DNA from: SZUA-35 sp964351995
Lineage (GTDB): Bacteria > Actinomycetota > Acidimicrobiia > Acidimicrobiales > SZUA-35
NCBI GenBank assembly: GCA_964351995.1
Contig: CAYGQE010000025.1
Span: 13,085 to 77,084 of the forward strand
Reading direction: 5' to 3'
Length of the DNA: 64,000 bases
A model generated the notes under the pieces. The model was not told where the DNA came from. It made no database searches and saw nothing but the letters and a program-made list of their open reading frames with translations. Positions 1 through 7,942 of the stretch are shown here, one piece after another. Each line of letters starts with the position of its first letter. Position 1 is the stretch's first letter. The position numbers and the translations under genes were made by a program.

Positions 1-1344
1 CGCGTCGAGCTCTCCGGCGCGGATGCGACGAGTCGTCTCCAGGCCGTCCATCCCGGGAAGGTGCCAGTCCATCAAGATGGCGTCGAAGCGCGTCGTCTTG
101 ACGAGCTCCAACGCCTTGAAGCCGTCGCCCGCGATCTCGAAGGTGAACCCAACAGCTTCGAGCTGCGCCGATGCCAGGAGCTGATTCTCGACACTGTCTT
201 CGACGATCAGAATGTGGCCGCCGACCGGCGAGGCGGTGGTTGATGCAACAGGCGCCCATTCCTCGATCGAGGGTGGGTGAGCAGTTTCGAGGGGGACGAT
301 CAACGAGAACGCCGCACCGCTCGGGGCCACGTTCTCGACGGTCAACGATCCCTTCAGGGCGTGTGCGAGACGGCTCGAGATCGCGAGGCCAAGACCAGCC
401 CCCGACTCAACGCGAGAGAATCGAACGAACGGCTCGAAAATCGTCTGCAAGCCGGCTTCAGGAATGCCTGGTCCCGAGTCAGTCACACGGAAACGGATGG
501 CGCCTGCATCGACAACGTCGACGTTCACGCTGATCGAGCCTCGTTGCGTGAACTTGACAGCGTTGGAGGCCAGGTTCACCAAGATCTGGTGGAGACGCCC
601 TTCATCTCCACTGAGATGGACCGGCACCGAATCATGCACATGCACGTCGAGGTCGAGCCCCTTGCTGCGAGCGGATGCAGCGACAGTCTGACGAACTCGA
701 TCGACCAAGGATCGGCTGGAGAACACGACCTCGTCGATCTCGAGCTTTCCGGCGTCGCTCCGACCAATGTCGAGGAGATCATCGGTCAATCTGGTGAGGC
801 TTCTCGCCTCTCGAAGGATGGAGGCAGCCTGTTGTCGGTGCTTCATCGGGATCGGTGCGCTGCTCAGGAGTTCGCTGGTGCCCGCGATCAAGTGCAACGG
901 ATTCCGAAGCTCATGGCTCACTTGTGAAACGAATCGCGCTCGGAGCTCTGCTTGCTCTGTTGCCTCTTGCATCGACAATGCAAGGTATTCCAGCAGGTCG
1001 TGTTGCTGCTGAATGTCTTCGATCACACCAACGACGTACGACGTTTCGCCCATCTTGATGAGGCGTGCAGTGAGACGAGCCCAGAACACCGAGCCGTCGG
1101 CGCGGACGTATCGCTTGTCGATCGAGCCCGGATCCTCATCGCGGAGGACACGCTCGATGTACTCCTTGGTGGCCTGTCGATCCTCGGGGAGCGTCAGAGA
1201 CTCGGAATCGAGTTCGACACCCGACTCATACCCAAAGAGGGAGAAGAACCGTTCGTTCGCTGCAACCTGGTTCAGGTCGAGGTCAAGGACCGAGTATGCG
1301 ACCGGAGCGAGTTGGAAGAGCGGATTCGAGGTGATGTCATCCAT
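1..1344 (-). CDS. hybrid sensor histidine kinase with PAS and receiver domains (3' end cut by window edge)
   Basis: Cytoplasmic-looking hybrid two-component kinase. No membrane segment is visible. The order is a PAS domain (about residues 5-120, sensing), a HisKA dimerisation helix with the SHELRNPLH H-box (His144 is the expected phospho-acceptor), an HATPase_c domain with N-box NLASNAVKF, G1 DSGPGIP and G2 GAGLGLAIS, and a receiver domain with MDWHLPGMDG (Asp426 as phospho-acceptor). The reading frame is still open at base 1, so the receiver end and anything beyond it is missing. I chose the ATG at 1344 because GGAAAG lies 7-12 bases upstream. The frame is open further up but has no better start. 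Two STAS-domain genes lie directly upstream on the same strand, so phosphorelay and STAS control may be linked; that link is inferred from position only. Confidence 0.9.
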   Translation of the reverse strand, partial: MDDITSNPLFQLAPVAYSVLDLDLNQVAANERFFSLFGYESGVELDSESLTLPEDRQATKEYIERVLRDEDPGSIDKRYVRADGSVFWARLTARLIKMGETSYVVGVIEDIQQQHDLLEYLALSMQEATEQAELRARFVSQVSHELRNPLHLIAGTSELLSSAPIPMKHRQQAASILREARSLTRLTDDLLDIGRSDAGKLEIDEVVFSSRSLVDRVRQTVAASARSKGLDLDVHVHDSVPVHLSGDEGRLHQILVNLASNAVKFTQRGSISVNVDVVDAGAIRFRVTDSGPGIPEAGLQTIFEPFVRFSRVESGAGLGLAISSRLAHALKGSLTVENVAPSGAAFSLIVPLETAHPPSIEEWAPVASTTASPVGGHILIVEDSVENQLLASAQLEAVGFTFEIAGDGFKALELVKTTRFDAILMDWHLPGMDGLETTRRIRAGELDA

Positions 1345-1444
1345 GACGAGCTTTCCGAAGGTGACGCTTCCATCGGCCCAAGCGAACAAGATCTGAGAAT
1401 CTCGATGTGATCGAGCGTCCCGAGAATCATCGAGTCGATCGAGA

Positions 1445-1714
1445 TCATCGGAGAAGCGTTCCGATCGACACCAAGCTGAGAGCTCGGCAGGCTTGCTGGC
1501 CCTCGGGTTCGAGGAACCGGAAGCTGCCGGCCTGCTGCCGAACTCGGGCGGCCCCGTCGACGATGACAGCTATCACCGCTGGATGAAGAGCGCTCACCTG
1601 GGTGAGATCGAGTGTGACGTCACAGCGCCAGCCGTCGCAGGCCGCAGCGAGTTCAGTACGCAACTCGAGCGCCGCAAGCGGGCCGAGTTCGCCTTCGCGA
1701 CAGATGGTGATCAT
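1445..1714 (-). CDS. small STAS-domain protein, degenerate phosphorylation loop
   Basis: An 89-residue protein that is almost entirely one STAS domain, the fold of anti-sigma-factor antagonists. The central strand-loop-helix reads LDLTQVSALHPAVIAVI, where the family usually has a D-S-(S/T)-G loop carrying the phosphorylated serine. Here those positions are H-P-A-V, so classical SpoIIAA-type switching by phosphorylation looks impossible. Its start codon overlaps the stop of the upstream STAS gene by four bases (ATGA), so the two are translationally coupled. It may act as a partner or scaffold for its neighbour or for the hybrid kinase downstream. That role is inferred. The STAS call itself rests on pattern, size and context. 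Confidence 0.7.
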   Translation of the reverse strand: MITICREGELGPLAALELRTELAAACDGWRCDVTLDLTQVSALHPAVIAVIVDGAARVRQQAGSFRFLEPEGQQACRALSLVSIGTLLR

Positions 1715-2070
1715 GCGGCCATTCCGAGCATCTCGTTACCGAACAGCATGGATCCGTCAGGAACCTCGAGCACGAGCTCGAGCGCAATGCGCAACGTGGT
1801 GCTCGATGCGACCCGGAACCGTGTGCCGGCCTCGCTGGCGCGATCCGAAGCGGCCACCAGCGCGTTGATGCCGGCCTGATCGACATGCATGACTTCCTGC
1901 GCGTCGACGAGCAGGAACGAGATCCCAGCCGCAACCATGTTGTCGACGATGTCTTCGAACAATGCCACCTGGTGGACGTCGAATCGACTCGGCAGCGTCA
2001 CAAGCTGAGGTGAGCTGGCGACCGGGTTGCTGGTGCTGACGCCTTGCTCGAAGAGATCGATGATGGTCAT
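1711..2070 (-). CDS. STAS-domain protein (anti-anti-sigma-like) lacking the phospho-serine
   Basis: A 119-residue STAS protein with the usual strand LLVDAQEVMHVDQAGINALV. The glycine of the loop is conserved, but the serine/threonine pair that anti-sigma kinases phosphorylate is replaced by Q-A. GAAAGG lies 9-14 bases before the ATG, so the start is good. It is the first gene of a likely three-gene unit (STAS, STAS, hybrid kinase) and is divergent from glpD. In known systems such proteins sequester an anti-sigma kinase or sit in a stressosome-like complex. No RsbW-type kinase gene lies nearby, so its partner is unknown. Confidence 0.8.
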   Translation of the reverse strand: MTIIDLFEQGVSTSNPVASSPQLVTLPSRFDVHQVALFEDIVDNMVAAGISFLLVDAQEVMHVDQAGINALVAASDRASEAGTRFRVASSTTLRIALELVLEVPDGSMLFGNEMLGMAA

Positions 2071-2234
2071 GTTGGGTGCCTTTCAGCGTTGGTGATTGTG
2101 ATGTGGGACCCGGTGGGTCTCGACTGCTTGGATGTCATCATCGGCGAGCCATCTTCAGGCGAGGCCTAGGGAATCTCAAGACTTCCTCAAGGTGCGAAAT
2201 CGCGGCGCGTGCAACGATCGATTCGATCCGCTCG

Positions 2235-3851
2235 ATGGACCTGGCCGGCTCATTCCCAGTGACGATCGCTAGCGTTGCCTGGGTGGAATTGCGCCAACAG
2301 AACCTCGACCGCCTGAGCGGTGGCACCTTCGACGTCTTCGTGATCGGCGGCGGCATCAACGGCGCCGTCACCGCAGCGGCCCTGGCCGCACGCGACATCA
2401 ACGTTGCCATGGTCGAGCGCTCTGACTTCGCGAGCTTCACCAGCCAGGAGTCGTCGAACCTGATCTGGGGCGGTTTCAAATACCTCGAGAACTACGAGCT
2501 CAAGCTCGTGTGGGACCTCTGCACCTCACGCAACTTGATGATGAAGAGCTACCCGACACGCATCAAGGAGATCGACTTCCTCGCCACGCTCGACAACACC
2601 GCCCCCTTCCCCGTCGCCCTGGCTGCGCTGGGCTCGGTCGGCTACTGGGGCATTGGCCGGTTCGCCACCAAGGGTCCCCGCTTCTACACCGCCAAGGGCA
2701 TCGAGAAGACCGAGCCGCTGGTCAACACCACGACGGCCAAGGGCGGCATCCGCTACGCCGACGCCTACCTGCCCGACAACGACGCCCGTTTCGTGTGGGA
2801 GTACGTGCGGAGCGCCCTCGATCGCGGTGCCACCGCTGTCAACTACTGCTCGGTCGACAAAGCGGAACAGACCAGCGATGGCTGGACCATCTCGGTCACC
2901 GACACCATCAGCGGCGATACCCACTCGGTCTCGGCGAAGGCAATCGTCAATGCTGCAGGTCCGTTCGTCGATGGGCTCAACGACGACATGGATCTCGAGA
3001 CTGAGCATCGCATCGTGTACTCCAAGGGCATCCACCTCATCGTTCCCAAGATCACTGAAGAAGAGCGGATCCTGGCGTTCTTCGACGACACCGGCCGATT
3101 GTTCTACGTGATTCCCATGGCACACCGTTCGGTGATCGGCACGACCGACACCCGCACCGACAACCCGGCGGAAGGTGTGCTGGAGGAAGACCGCGACTTT
3201 CTTCTCGAACAGATCAACGCCCGACTCGACCTCGACACGCCCCTCACGAAGGCCGACATCATCAGCGAACGCTGTGGCGTTCGTCCGCTGGTGGTCAAGA
3301 ACGACGGCAATGATCAGACCGACGTCGACTGGACCTCGCTGTCTCGCAAGCACGAGATCGAGACCGACAAGGCCAAGAAGGTCATCACGATCTTCGGCGG
3401 CAAGCTCACAGACTGCCTCAACGTCGGCGACGAGATCGCCGAAGAACTCGAGTCGATCGGGATCACGGGACGCAAGGCCGCCGACGACTGGTTCGGCGAG
3501 CCCGGTCAAGCCGAGTGGGACAGCTTCCTCGCTGCGGCCACCGCCCTTGGGCTGGATCGGCGACCCGACGTCGAACAGGCCGACACCATGGCCGAGGTCG
3601 TGTGGCGCCGACACGGCCGGGCTGCGCACCGTGTCCTCGAGCTCATTGGTGAAGACCCGGCGATGGCCGAGCCGGTCCTGGCCAACAGCGACCTACTGCG
3701 TGCCGAGCTGCCGGTGATGGCCGAGCGCGAAATGATCGTCCGGCCAGACGACTTCCTCCGTCGCCGCACCAAGCTGGCGCTGATCACCCATCGCGACGAC
3801 CTCGGCGCCGACCCTGGCATGGCCGAAGTGAACGCCACCTTCGGCTTCTAG
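2235..3851 (+). CDS. glpD: glycerol-3-phosphate dehydrogenase (FAD-dependent)
   Basis: Oxidises sn-glycerol 3-phosphate to dihydroxyacetone phosphate, passing electrons through FAD to the quinone pool at the inner face of the membrane. The Rossmann FAD motif VIGGGINGA is at residues 36-44. The family marker FTSQESSNLIWGGFKYLE follows, and the C-terminal DAO-C region is present. From the ATG at 2235 the protein has 538 residues, normal for GlpD. A GTG at 2283 would give an N-terminus nearer to that of characterised homologues, and neither start has a strong ribosome site. No glycerol kinase or uptake gene is adjacent. Identification is firm; the start is not. Confidence 0.93.
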   Translation: MDLAGSFPVTIASVAWVELRQQNLDRLSGGTFDVFVIGGGINGAVTAAALAARDINVAMVERSDFASFTSQESSNLIWGGFKYLENYELKLVWDLCTSRNLMMKSYPTRIKEIDFLATLDNTAPFPVALAALGSVGYWGIGRFATKGPRFYTAKGIEKTEPLVNTTTAKGGIRYADAYLPDNDARFVWEYVRSALDRGATAVNYCSVDKAEQTSDGWTISVTDTISGDTHSVSAKAIVNAAGPFVDGLNDDMDLETEHRIVYSKGIHLIVPKITEEERILAFFDDTGRLFYVIPMAHRSVIGTTDTRTDNPAEGVLEEDRDFLLEQINARLDLDTPLTKADIISERCGVRPLVVKNDGNDQTDVDWTSLSRKHEIETDKAKKVITIFGGKLTDCLNVGDEIAEELESIGITGRKAADDWFGEPGQAEWDSFLAAATALGLDRRPDVEQADTMAEVVWRRHGRAAHRVLELIGEDPAMAEPVLANSDLLRAELPVMAEREMIVRPDDFLRRRTKLALITHRDDLGADPGMAEVNATFGF

Positions 3852-3886
3852 CCTCTCCTCCCCCACCACTTCCCCCTCCAAACCAC

Positions 3887-3938
3887 CCAACTGGGAATGG
3901 ATTTGGCTGCTCTGGCGACCGAATTCATGCCCAGTTGC
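3887..3938. repeat. left copy of a 52-bp palindromic inverted repeat
   Basis: An imperfect palindrome with 20-base arms (3887-3906 and 3919-3938) around a 12-base centre. The arms differ at a few positions. Compared with the reverse complement of the element at 4871-4922, 46 of 52 positions match, so the two form terminal inverted repeats around the nuclease-like gene. It ends 19 bases before that gene's ATG and follows glpD. There is no T-run, so it is not a standard intrinsic terminator. Confidence 0.85.
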
Positions 3939-3957
3939 GAAGTCATCGGGGGATCGC

Positions 3958-4866
3958 ATGTGGCAAGAGAAGCTGCACGACCTGGCACATCATCAGCACG
4001 GCATCATCGAACGCCGTCAGGCAACCGAACTTGCGCCGTCTCGTTCAGCAGCGAGAAGCGAGCTCTGCCGGAGTCACTGGACCGAGGCGGGACATGGTGT
4101 CTATCGCCTTCGCGGCTCACGAGATACAGCGTGGCAGGTTGCCATGATTGCTGTTTTGCAAGGCGGCCCCGGCGCGGTCGTCAGCCACCATTCGGCCGCA
4201 GCCCTCTGGGGGTTGCCAGGAGCTCCAATAGAGCGCACTCACGTCACCACGATTCGTCGTGTCAACAGCCGAGGTGATGAACGGATCGTGCTCCATCGAG
4301 CGAGGCGCCTCGCTGTGGAGCATGTGACAAACCTCAACGGCATCCCCATCACGCGACCAGAGCGAGTGCCATTCGACTTGGCAAACATCGGCGTGCCTGC
4401 CCGTCGCGTCGAACGGGTCATTGATCGGTTCTGGTCCGACCGTCTTGTGTCAGGTCGCTCGTTGCGTCGAGTCGCTGCCACCTTGGCAACACGCGGCTTC
4501 CGCGGAACCGTCTTGATGCGGGACTTGCTGAACGAACGTCCGAACGATTGGATTCCACCGGCTTCGGGGCTCGAGGGACGAGTTATGCGCCTACTCGCCG
4601 AGGCTGGGCATGGAAGCGTGGAGCGTCAAGTCAACCTCGGCGGTGACGAGTGGATTGGTCGCGTGGACTTCGTCGATCGCCAGCAAAAAGTGGTCATCGA
4701 GGTCCAAAGCGAACTCCATCATGCTGCGCTGTCGTCGAGGCGAGATGACCTTGCACGCTTTGATGCACTTCGAGCGGCAGGCTTCTCGGTCATCGAGGTG
4801 TGGGAGAACGATGTCTGGCACCGCCCGCAGGTTCTGCTCGATCGATTCCGCTCTGCATGCTCTTGA
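3958..4866 (+). CDS. AbiEi-like winged-helix plus DUF559 (Vsr/MutH-like endonuclease fold) protein
   Basis: A 302-residue two-part protein. Residues 1-130 resemble the AbiEi-type antitoxin winged helix and its following domain (GVYRLRG, then VVSHHSAAALWGLPGA). Residues 203-300 match the DUF559 endonuclease-like family, with a PD-(D/E)xK-like arrangement: Glu206, Asp237 (GRVDF), Glu248 in IEVQ, then His254-His255. The lysine of the classical ExK is Gln250 here, as often varies in this family. GGGGGA lies directly before the ATG at 3958. No toxin partner (AbiEii) is adjacent. The gene sits exactly between two palindromic inverted repeats, suggesting it is the cargo or the agent of a small mobile unit. 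DNA cleavage has not been shown for this arrangement as far as I know. Confidence 0.82.
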   Translation: MWQEKLHDLAHHQHGIIERRQATELAPSRSAARSELCRSHWTEAGHGVYRLRGSRDTAWQVAMIAVLQGGPGAVVSHHSAAALWGLPGAPIERTHVTTIRRVNSRGDERIVLHRARRLAVEHVTNLNGIPITRPERVPFDLANIGVPARRVERVIDRFWSDRLVSGRSLRRVAATLATRGFRGTVLMRDLLNERPNDWIPPASGLEGRVMRLLAEAGHGSVERQVNLGGDEWIGRVDFVDRQQKVVIEVQSELHHAALSSRRDDLARFDALRAAGFSVIEVWENDVWHRPQVLLDRFRSACS

Positions 4867-4870
4867 AACG

Positions 4871-4922
4871 CCAACTGGGAATGAATTTGGTCGCCAGAGG
4901 CGCCAAATTCATTCCCAGTTGG
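4871..4922. repeat. right copy of the 52-bp palindromic inverted repeat (perfect hairpin)
   Basis: A perfect 20-base inverted repeat (4871-4890 and 4903-4922). The 12-base centre itself folds further (CGCC, AGA, GGCG), giving a nearly continuous 24-bp stem. It starts four bases after the nuclease-like gene and ends four bases before the stop of ilvN on the other strand, so it lies between convergent genes. It is the inverted counterpart of 3887-3938. No U-tract follows on either strand. Confidence 0.88.
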
Positions 4923-4926
4923 ATCC

Positions 4927-5451
4927 TTACGCCCGGGTGAGCGGGAGCTCTCGACCGACGATGCGAAGCGCCACCTTGCCAGTTCGCTGGATGTCGACGA
5001 TGTCGAACGCAACGAGTTCGTTCTCGATCGCATCGATCTCGTGCGGCTCACCAGCGAGGCTCACCATCACGTGTCCGTCGGCGTCGTGGAGGATGCGGCC
5101 GTGGCGCTTCTCGACCGCAGCCAGCAGATCAGGCTTCTGAGCCTCGTCGATCTGGACGTTGAGCACGACCATCTCGCGAACGAGCGAGGACTCGGGGATC
5201 ATCTCGAGGATCTCGACCACATTGACCAGCTTGAAGAGCTGCTTCACGATCTGATCGAGCGGCGCCTTCTCGACGTCGACGACGATGGTGATGCGACTGA
5301 TCTTTTCGTTGTCGGTCGGGGCCACGTTGAGCGACACGATGTTGTAGCTGCGTCGAGCAAAAAGATCGGCGACCCGTGCGAGCACGCCCGCCTTGTTCTC
5401 GACGAGCACGGCGAGGACGTGTTGTTGCAGATCTCCGGGGCGACTCATCAC
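4927..5451 (-). CDS. ilvN: acetolactate synthase small (regulatory) subunit
   Basis: Regulatory subunit of acetohydroxyacid synthase, which activates the catalytic subunit and binds valine for feedback inhibition. An N-terminal ACT domain (HVLAVLVENKAGVLARVADLFARR, residues 11-34) is followed by the C-terminal ALS-ss domain. At 174 residues it has the length normal for the family. Its start overlaps the stop of ilvB by four bases (ATGA), so the subunits are translationally coupled. No ilvC or leuA follows; the next gene is convergent. Confidence 0.96.
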   Translation of the reverse strand: MMSRPGDLQQHVLAVLVENKAGVLARVADLFARRSYNIVSLNVAPTDNEKISRITIVVDVEKAPLDQIVKQLFKLVNVVEILEMIPESSLVREMVVLNVQIDEAQKPDLLAAVEKRHGRILHDADGHVMVSLAGEPHEIDAIENELVAFDIVDIQRTGKVALRIVGRELPLTRA

Positions 5452-7253
5452 TTACCTCCAGCGCGCTCGGCGTCGAGCGTTGGCTGCTGGCTCGGATCGA
5501 CGATGACTTCGTCGTTCGAACCGCCGGCCGGCACCATCGGGTACACGTTCTCGGCACTGTGGCAGCGGAACTCCACCACGACCGGCCGGTCATTGATCGC
5601 GTTGGCTTTGGCAATGACGGCGTCGACCTCATCAGGGTCTTCGACTCGGAACGCCACGCAGCCCATGGCTTCGGCCCACTTCACGTAGTCGGGCATGTCA
5701 TGGCTGAGATACACCTCGCTCAGACGCTCTTCGTAGAACAACGACTGCCACTGACGAACCATGCCCAGGTAGGCGTTGTTCATCAGCGCCACCTTGATCG
5801 GGATCTTCTCGACTGATGCTGTGACGAGCTCTTGTGCCGTCATCTGGAAGTTGCCATCGCCGTCGATGGCCCAGACCGTGCGGTCGGGCATGCCCGCTTT
5901 GGCGCCGATAGCGGCAGGGATGGAGAAGCCCATCGTGCCGAGACCACCGGAGTTGATCCAGGTGTAGGGGTAGTCGAACTTCCAGTACTGGCTGGCCCAC
6001 ATCTGGTGCTGGCCAACGCCGGAGCAGACAATGGTGTCATCGGGTGAGAGATCGCGAAGCCGTTCGATGGCGTACTGCGGTTTGATCAGCTCGCCTGGCT
6101 CGGAGGCGGCGTAGGTGAGCGGGTACTTCTCTTGCCAGCCCGACACCTGTTGGCGCCACGGCGTCAGATCAGGCTGACCGTCAAGGCCACCAGCCTTGAG
6201 CTCCTCGACCATGAGTTCCATGGCGATGCGGCTGTCGCCAACGACGGGAACGTCTGGCATCCGAACCTTGCCATGCTCGGCCGGGTCGATGTCGACGTGG
6301 ATGATCTTGGCTCCGGGGGCGAAGGCACCGACCTTGCCGGTCACGCGATCGTCGAAGCGGCTACCCATGGCGATCAAGAGGTCGGCCTGCTGGATCGCAG
6401 TGATGGCGGTGTAGTTGCCGTGCATGCCCGGCATGCCGAGGCAGAGCTCGTGACTGTCAGGGAACGCGCCCCGAGCCATGAGCGTCGTCACGACCGGGAT
6501 GCCGGTCATCTCCGCCAACTCGAGGAGGATCTGCGCGCCGCGGGCCTTGAGCACCCCACCGCCGACATAGAGAACCGGACGCTCGGCTGCTGCGATGAGC
6601 TCGACTGCAGCGGTGATCGACTCGGCATCGGGCGTGGTGTTCGGCTTGTAACCGGGAAGATCGAACTCGGTCGGCCATTCCCAGTCGAAGTAGGCATCGG
6701 GGTTGTTTGCATCGACGATGTTCTTGGGGATGTCGACCAGCACGGGGCCCGGTCGACCCGTCGTGGCGATGTGGAACGCCTCACGAATGGCCTGCGGGAT
6801 GTCCTCTGCCCTCGTGACGAGAAAGTTGTGCTTCGTGATCGAACGGGTGATGCCCGTGGTGTCGCACTCCTGGAATGCGTCGGTACCGATCGCTGAAAGC
6901 GCCACCTGGCCGGTGATGCACACCATTGGCACCGAGTCGAGCATGGCATCAGCCAACGGCGTGACGACGTTGGTGGCTGCGGGGCCACTGGTGACCATGC
7001 ACACGCCGGGCTTACCGGTGGCGTGGGCGTAGCCCTCGGCCATGTGGCCAGCGCCTTGCTCGTGACGAACGAGCACGTGGCGAAGCGGCGAACCAATGAT
7101 GGGGTCGTACACGGGGAGAATCGCACCCCCCGGGTAGCCGAAGATGACCTCGACGTCCTCGAGTTCGAGGCTTCGGATGAGTGCCTCGCCCCCGTTCAGT
7201 CGTTCGGGGCCGGAACTCTGCGGTTCCGGGTTGGTTCGCTCTGGTGTGGTCAT
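5448..7253 (-). CDS. ilvB: acetolactate synthase large (catalytic) subunit
   Basis: Thiamine-diphosphate enzyme that condenses two pyruvates to 2-acetolactate, or pyruvate with 2-oxobutyrate, as the first common step of branched-chain amino-acid synthesis. The catalytic glutamate lies in RHEQGAGHMAEGYAHATGKPG (around residue 64). The central FAD-binding-like domain is present, and the ThDP/Mg motif starts at GDGNFQMTAQEL near the C-terminus. 601 residues is normal. It is preceded by a leader peptide rich in Ile/Val/Leu and by an intrinsic terminator (7331-7433), so expression is probably controlled by transcription attenuation sensing branched-chain aminoacyl-tRNA. ilvN follows with an ATGA overlap. 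Confidence 0.97.
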   Translation of the reverse strand: MTTPERTNPEPQSSGPERLNGGEALIRSLELEDVEVIFGYPGGAILPVYDPIIGSPLRHVLVRHEQGAGHMAEGYAHATGKPGVCMVTSGPAATNVVTPLADAMLDSVPMVCITGQVALSAIGTDAFQECDTTGITRSITKHNFLVTRAEDIPQAIREAFHIATTGRPGPVLVDIPKNIVDANNPDAYFDWEWPTEFDLPGYKPNTTPDAESITAAVELIAAAERPVLYVGGGVLKARGAQILLELAEMTGIPVVTTLMARGAFPDSHELCLGMPGMHGNYTAITAIQQADLLIAMGSRFDDRVTGKVGAFAPGAKIIHVDIDPAEHGKVRMPDVPVVGDSRIAMELMVEELKAGGLDGQPDLTPWRQQVSGWQEKYPLTYAASEPGELIKPQYAIERLRDLSPDDTIVCSGVGQHQMWASQYWKFDYPYTWINSGGLGTMGFSIPAAIGAKAGMPDRTVWAIDGDGNFQMTAQELVTASVEKIPIKVALMNNAYLGMVRQWQSLFYEERLSEVYLSHDMPDYVKWAEAMGCVAFRVEDPDEVDAVIAKANAINDRPVVVEFRCHSAENVYPMVPAGGSNDEVIVDPSQQPTLDAERAGGK

Positions 7254-7330
7254 TGCAGGCTCCGGGTGAAGAAGGGCGGATGCAGTCTGGCGGGTGGGCA
7301 GTGAAAACAGCGCCGGTCAGAAACCGAAGC

Positions 7331-7364
7331 CGAAAAACAAGAAAGCCTCCCCGGAAGGGAGGCT
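7331..7364 (-). terminator. ilvB: attenuator terminator in the ilvB leader
   Basis: On the minus strand an 8-bp stem (AGCCTCCC with GGGAGGCT, bases 7344-7364, five-base loop) is followed by a T-rich tract down to 7331. That is a complete intrinsic terminator placed about 80 bases before the ilvB start codon and 27 bases after the leader-peptide stop. I did not work out the competing antiterminator pairing. Confidence 0.85.
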
Positions 7365-7391
7365 CGGCGCACGAAGAAAAGAGAACGTGCG

Positions 7392-7433
7392 CTAGTCGAT
7401 GAGTACTACGAGGGTGTGGCGGACGACGATCAC
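7392..7433 (-). CDS. branched-chain leader peptide of the ilvBN operon
   Basis: A 13-codon frame starting with GTG at 7433 and ending in TAG reads V-I-V-V-R-H-T-L-V-V-L-I-D. Nine of the 13 residues, including the start codon's Val, are Ile, Val or Leu. GAGGG lies just upstream, with rather short spacing. It sits between the upstream gene and the intrinsic terminator at 7331-7364, the standard layout of a ribosome-mediated attenuator. When charged Ile/Val/Leu tRNAs are scarce, stalling would favour read-through into ilvB. The peptide's role is inferred from composition and position. Confidence 0.8.
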   Translation of the reverse strand: MIVVRHTLVVLID

Positions 7434-7499
7434 GTCCCTCAGTGAAGCAGATTCTGCTCGGATTGCAAACCCGATCGGGGCCTCACGGCGTTCGCTGGC

Positions 7500-7910
7500 T
7501 CAATTGAGGCGAATTTCGTCGTCGGCGAGAACCCGACGTAGTTGCGTCACGGTGTCGCCAGCTTGGCGTCGACTCAAGCCCAACAGGCGGCGAAGATCAA
7601 ACCGCAGCTCGGGGTCGTCGAGGTCGAGAAGACCAGCCAAGAGCTCGTGTTCGGAACGACGCAGCGGGCACGGCTCGTGTTCTTCGAGCCCACGGAGCTG
7701 TCGGATCACCACGCTCAGAAGATCGAGCAGTTCGTGGTTTCGATTCTCGCCGATCCGGAACGGGACGGGCATCGATCCAATCCACAGCACTTTGTGCCGC
7801 TCGTCGTATCGAGCAATGGCGCCGGTGCGCTTGTCGTCTTCCGGAGCGATCTCGGGCTCGTCGGCCGAGCGGGGTTCGGTTTCGATCGAGTCTGCGGCTT
7901 GATCGATCAT
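7500..7910 (-). CDS. uncharacterised protein, acidic N-terminus and basic helical C-terminus
   Basis: I do not recognise this family. From the ATG at 7910 it has 136 residues: an acidic, probably disordered N-terminus, a middle strand region (HKVLWIGSMPVPFRIGENRNHELLDLLSVVIRQLRGLEEHE), and an Arg/Leu-rich helical end that looks like a winged-helix or interaction segment. AAGGGA lies 7-12 bases before this ATG. A GTG/ATG pair at 7946/7943 would overlap the stop of the upstream lipoprotein gene and is the alternative start; either way the two genes are likely co-transcribed. It contains no enzyme motif. Confidence 0.7.
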   Translation of the reverse strand: MIDQAADSIETEPRSADEPEIAPEDDKRTGAIARYDERHKVLWIGSMPVPFRIGENRNHELLDLLSVVIRQLRGLEEHEPCPLRRSEHELLAGLLDLDDPELRFDLRRLLGLSRRQAGDTVTQLRRVLADDEIRLN

Positions 7911-7942
7911 CACAGTTTTCCCTTCATCACAGTTTCCATTCA

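Larger units (their letters stand above)
3887..4922. mobile_element. candidate single-gene element: DUF559-type gene between palindromic inverted repeats
   Basis: The unit consists of a 52-bp palindromic repeat, a single nuclease-like gene, and a second 52-bp repeat in inverted orientation starting four bases after the stop codon. No target-site duplication is evident at the outer edges. The layout resembles a transposable or REP/RAYT-like element, but mobility is inferred from layout alone. The repeats could also be regulatory hairpins or a bidirectional terminator. Confidence 0.4.

Noticed and set aside
61..1410. Several plus-strand open frames over the first 1.4 kb
   Set aside because: The minus strand gives one continuous PAS-HisKA-HATPase-receiver protein with all motifs; the plus-strand frames are its antisense shadows with Arg/Ser-rich, motif-free products.
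2526..3629. Long minus-strand open frame (367 codons) inside glpD
   Set aside because: Exactly antisense to a well-conserved GlpD frame; no recognisable domain and no ribosome site.
4871..4922. Right palindrome as a plain intrinsic terminator
   Set aside because: No T-run on either strand, and an inverted near-copy lies in front of the gene, which a terminator alone does not explain. A partial terminator role remains possible.
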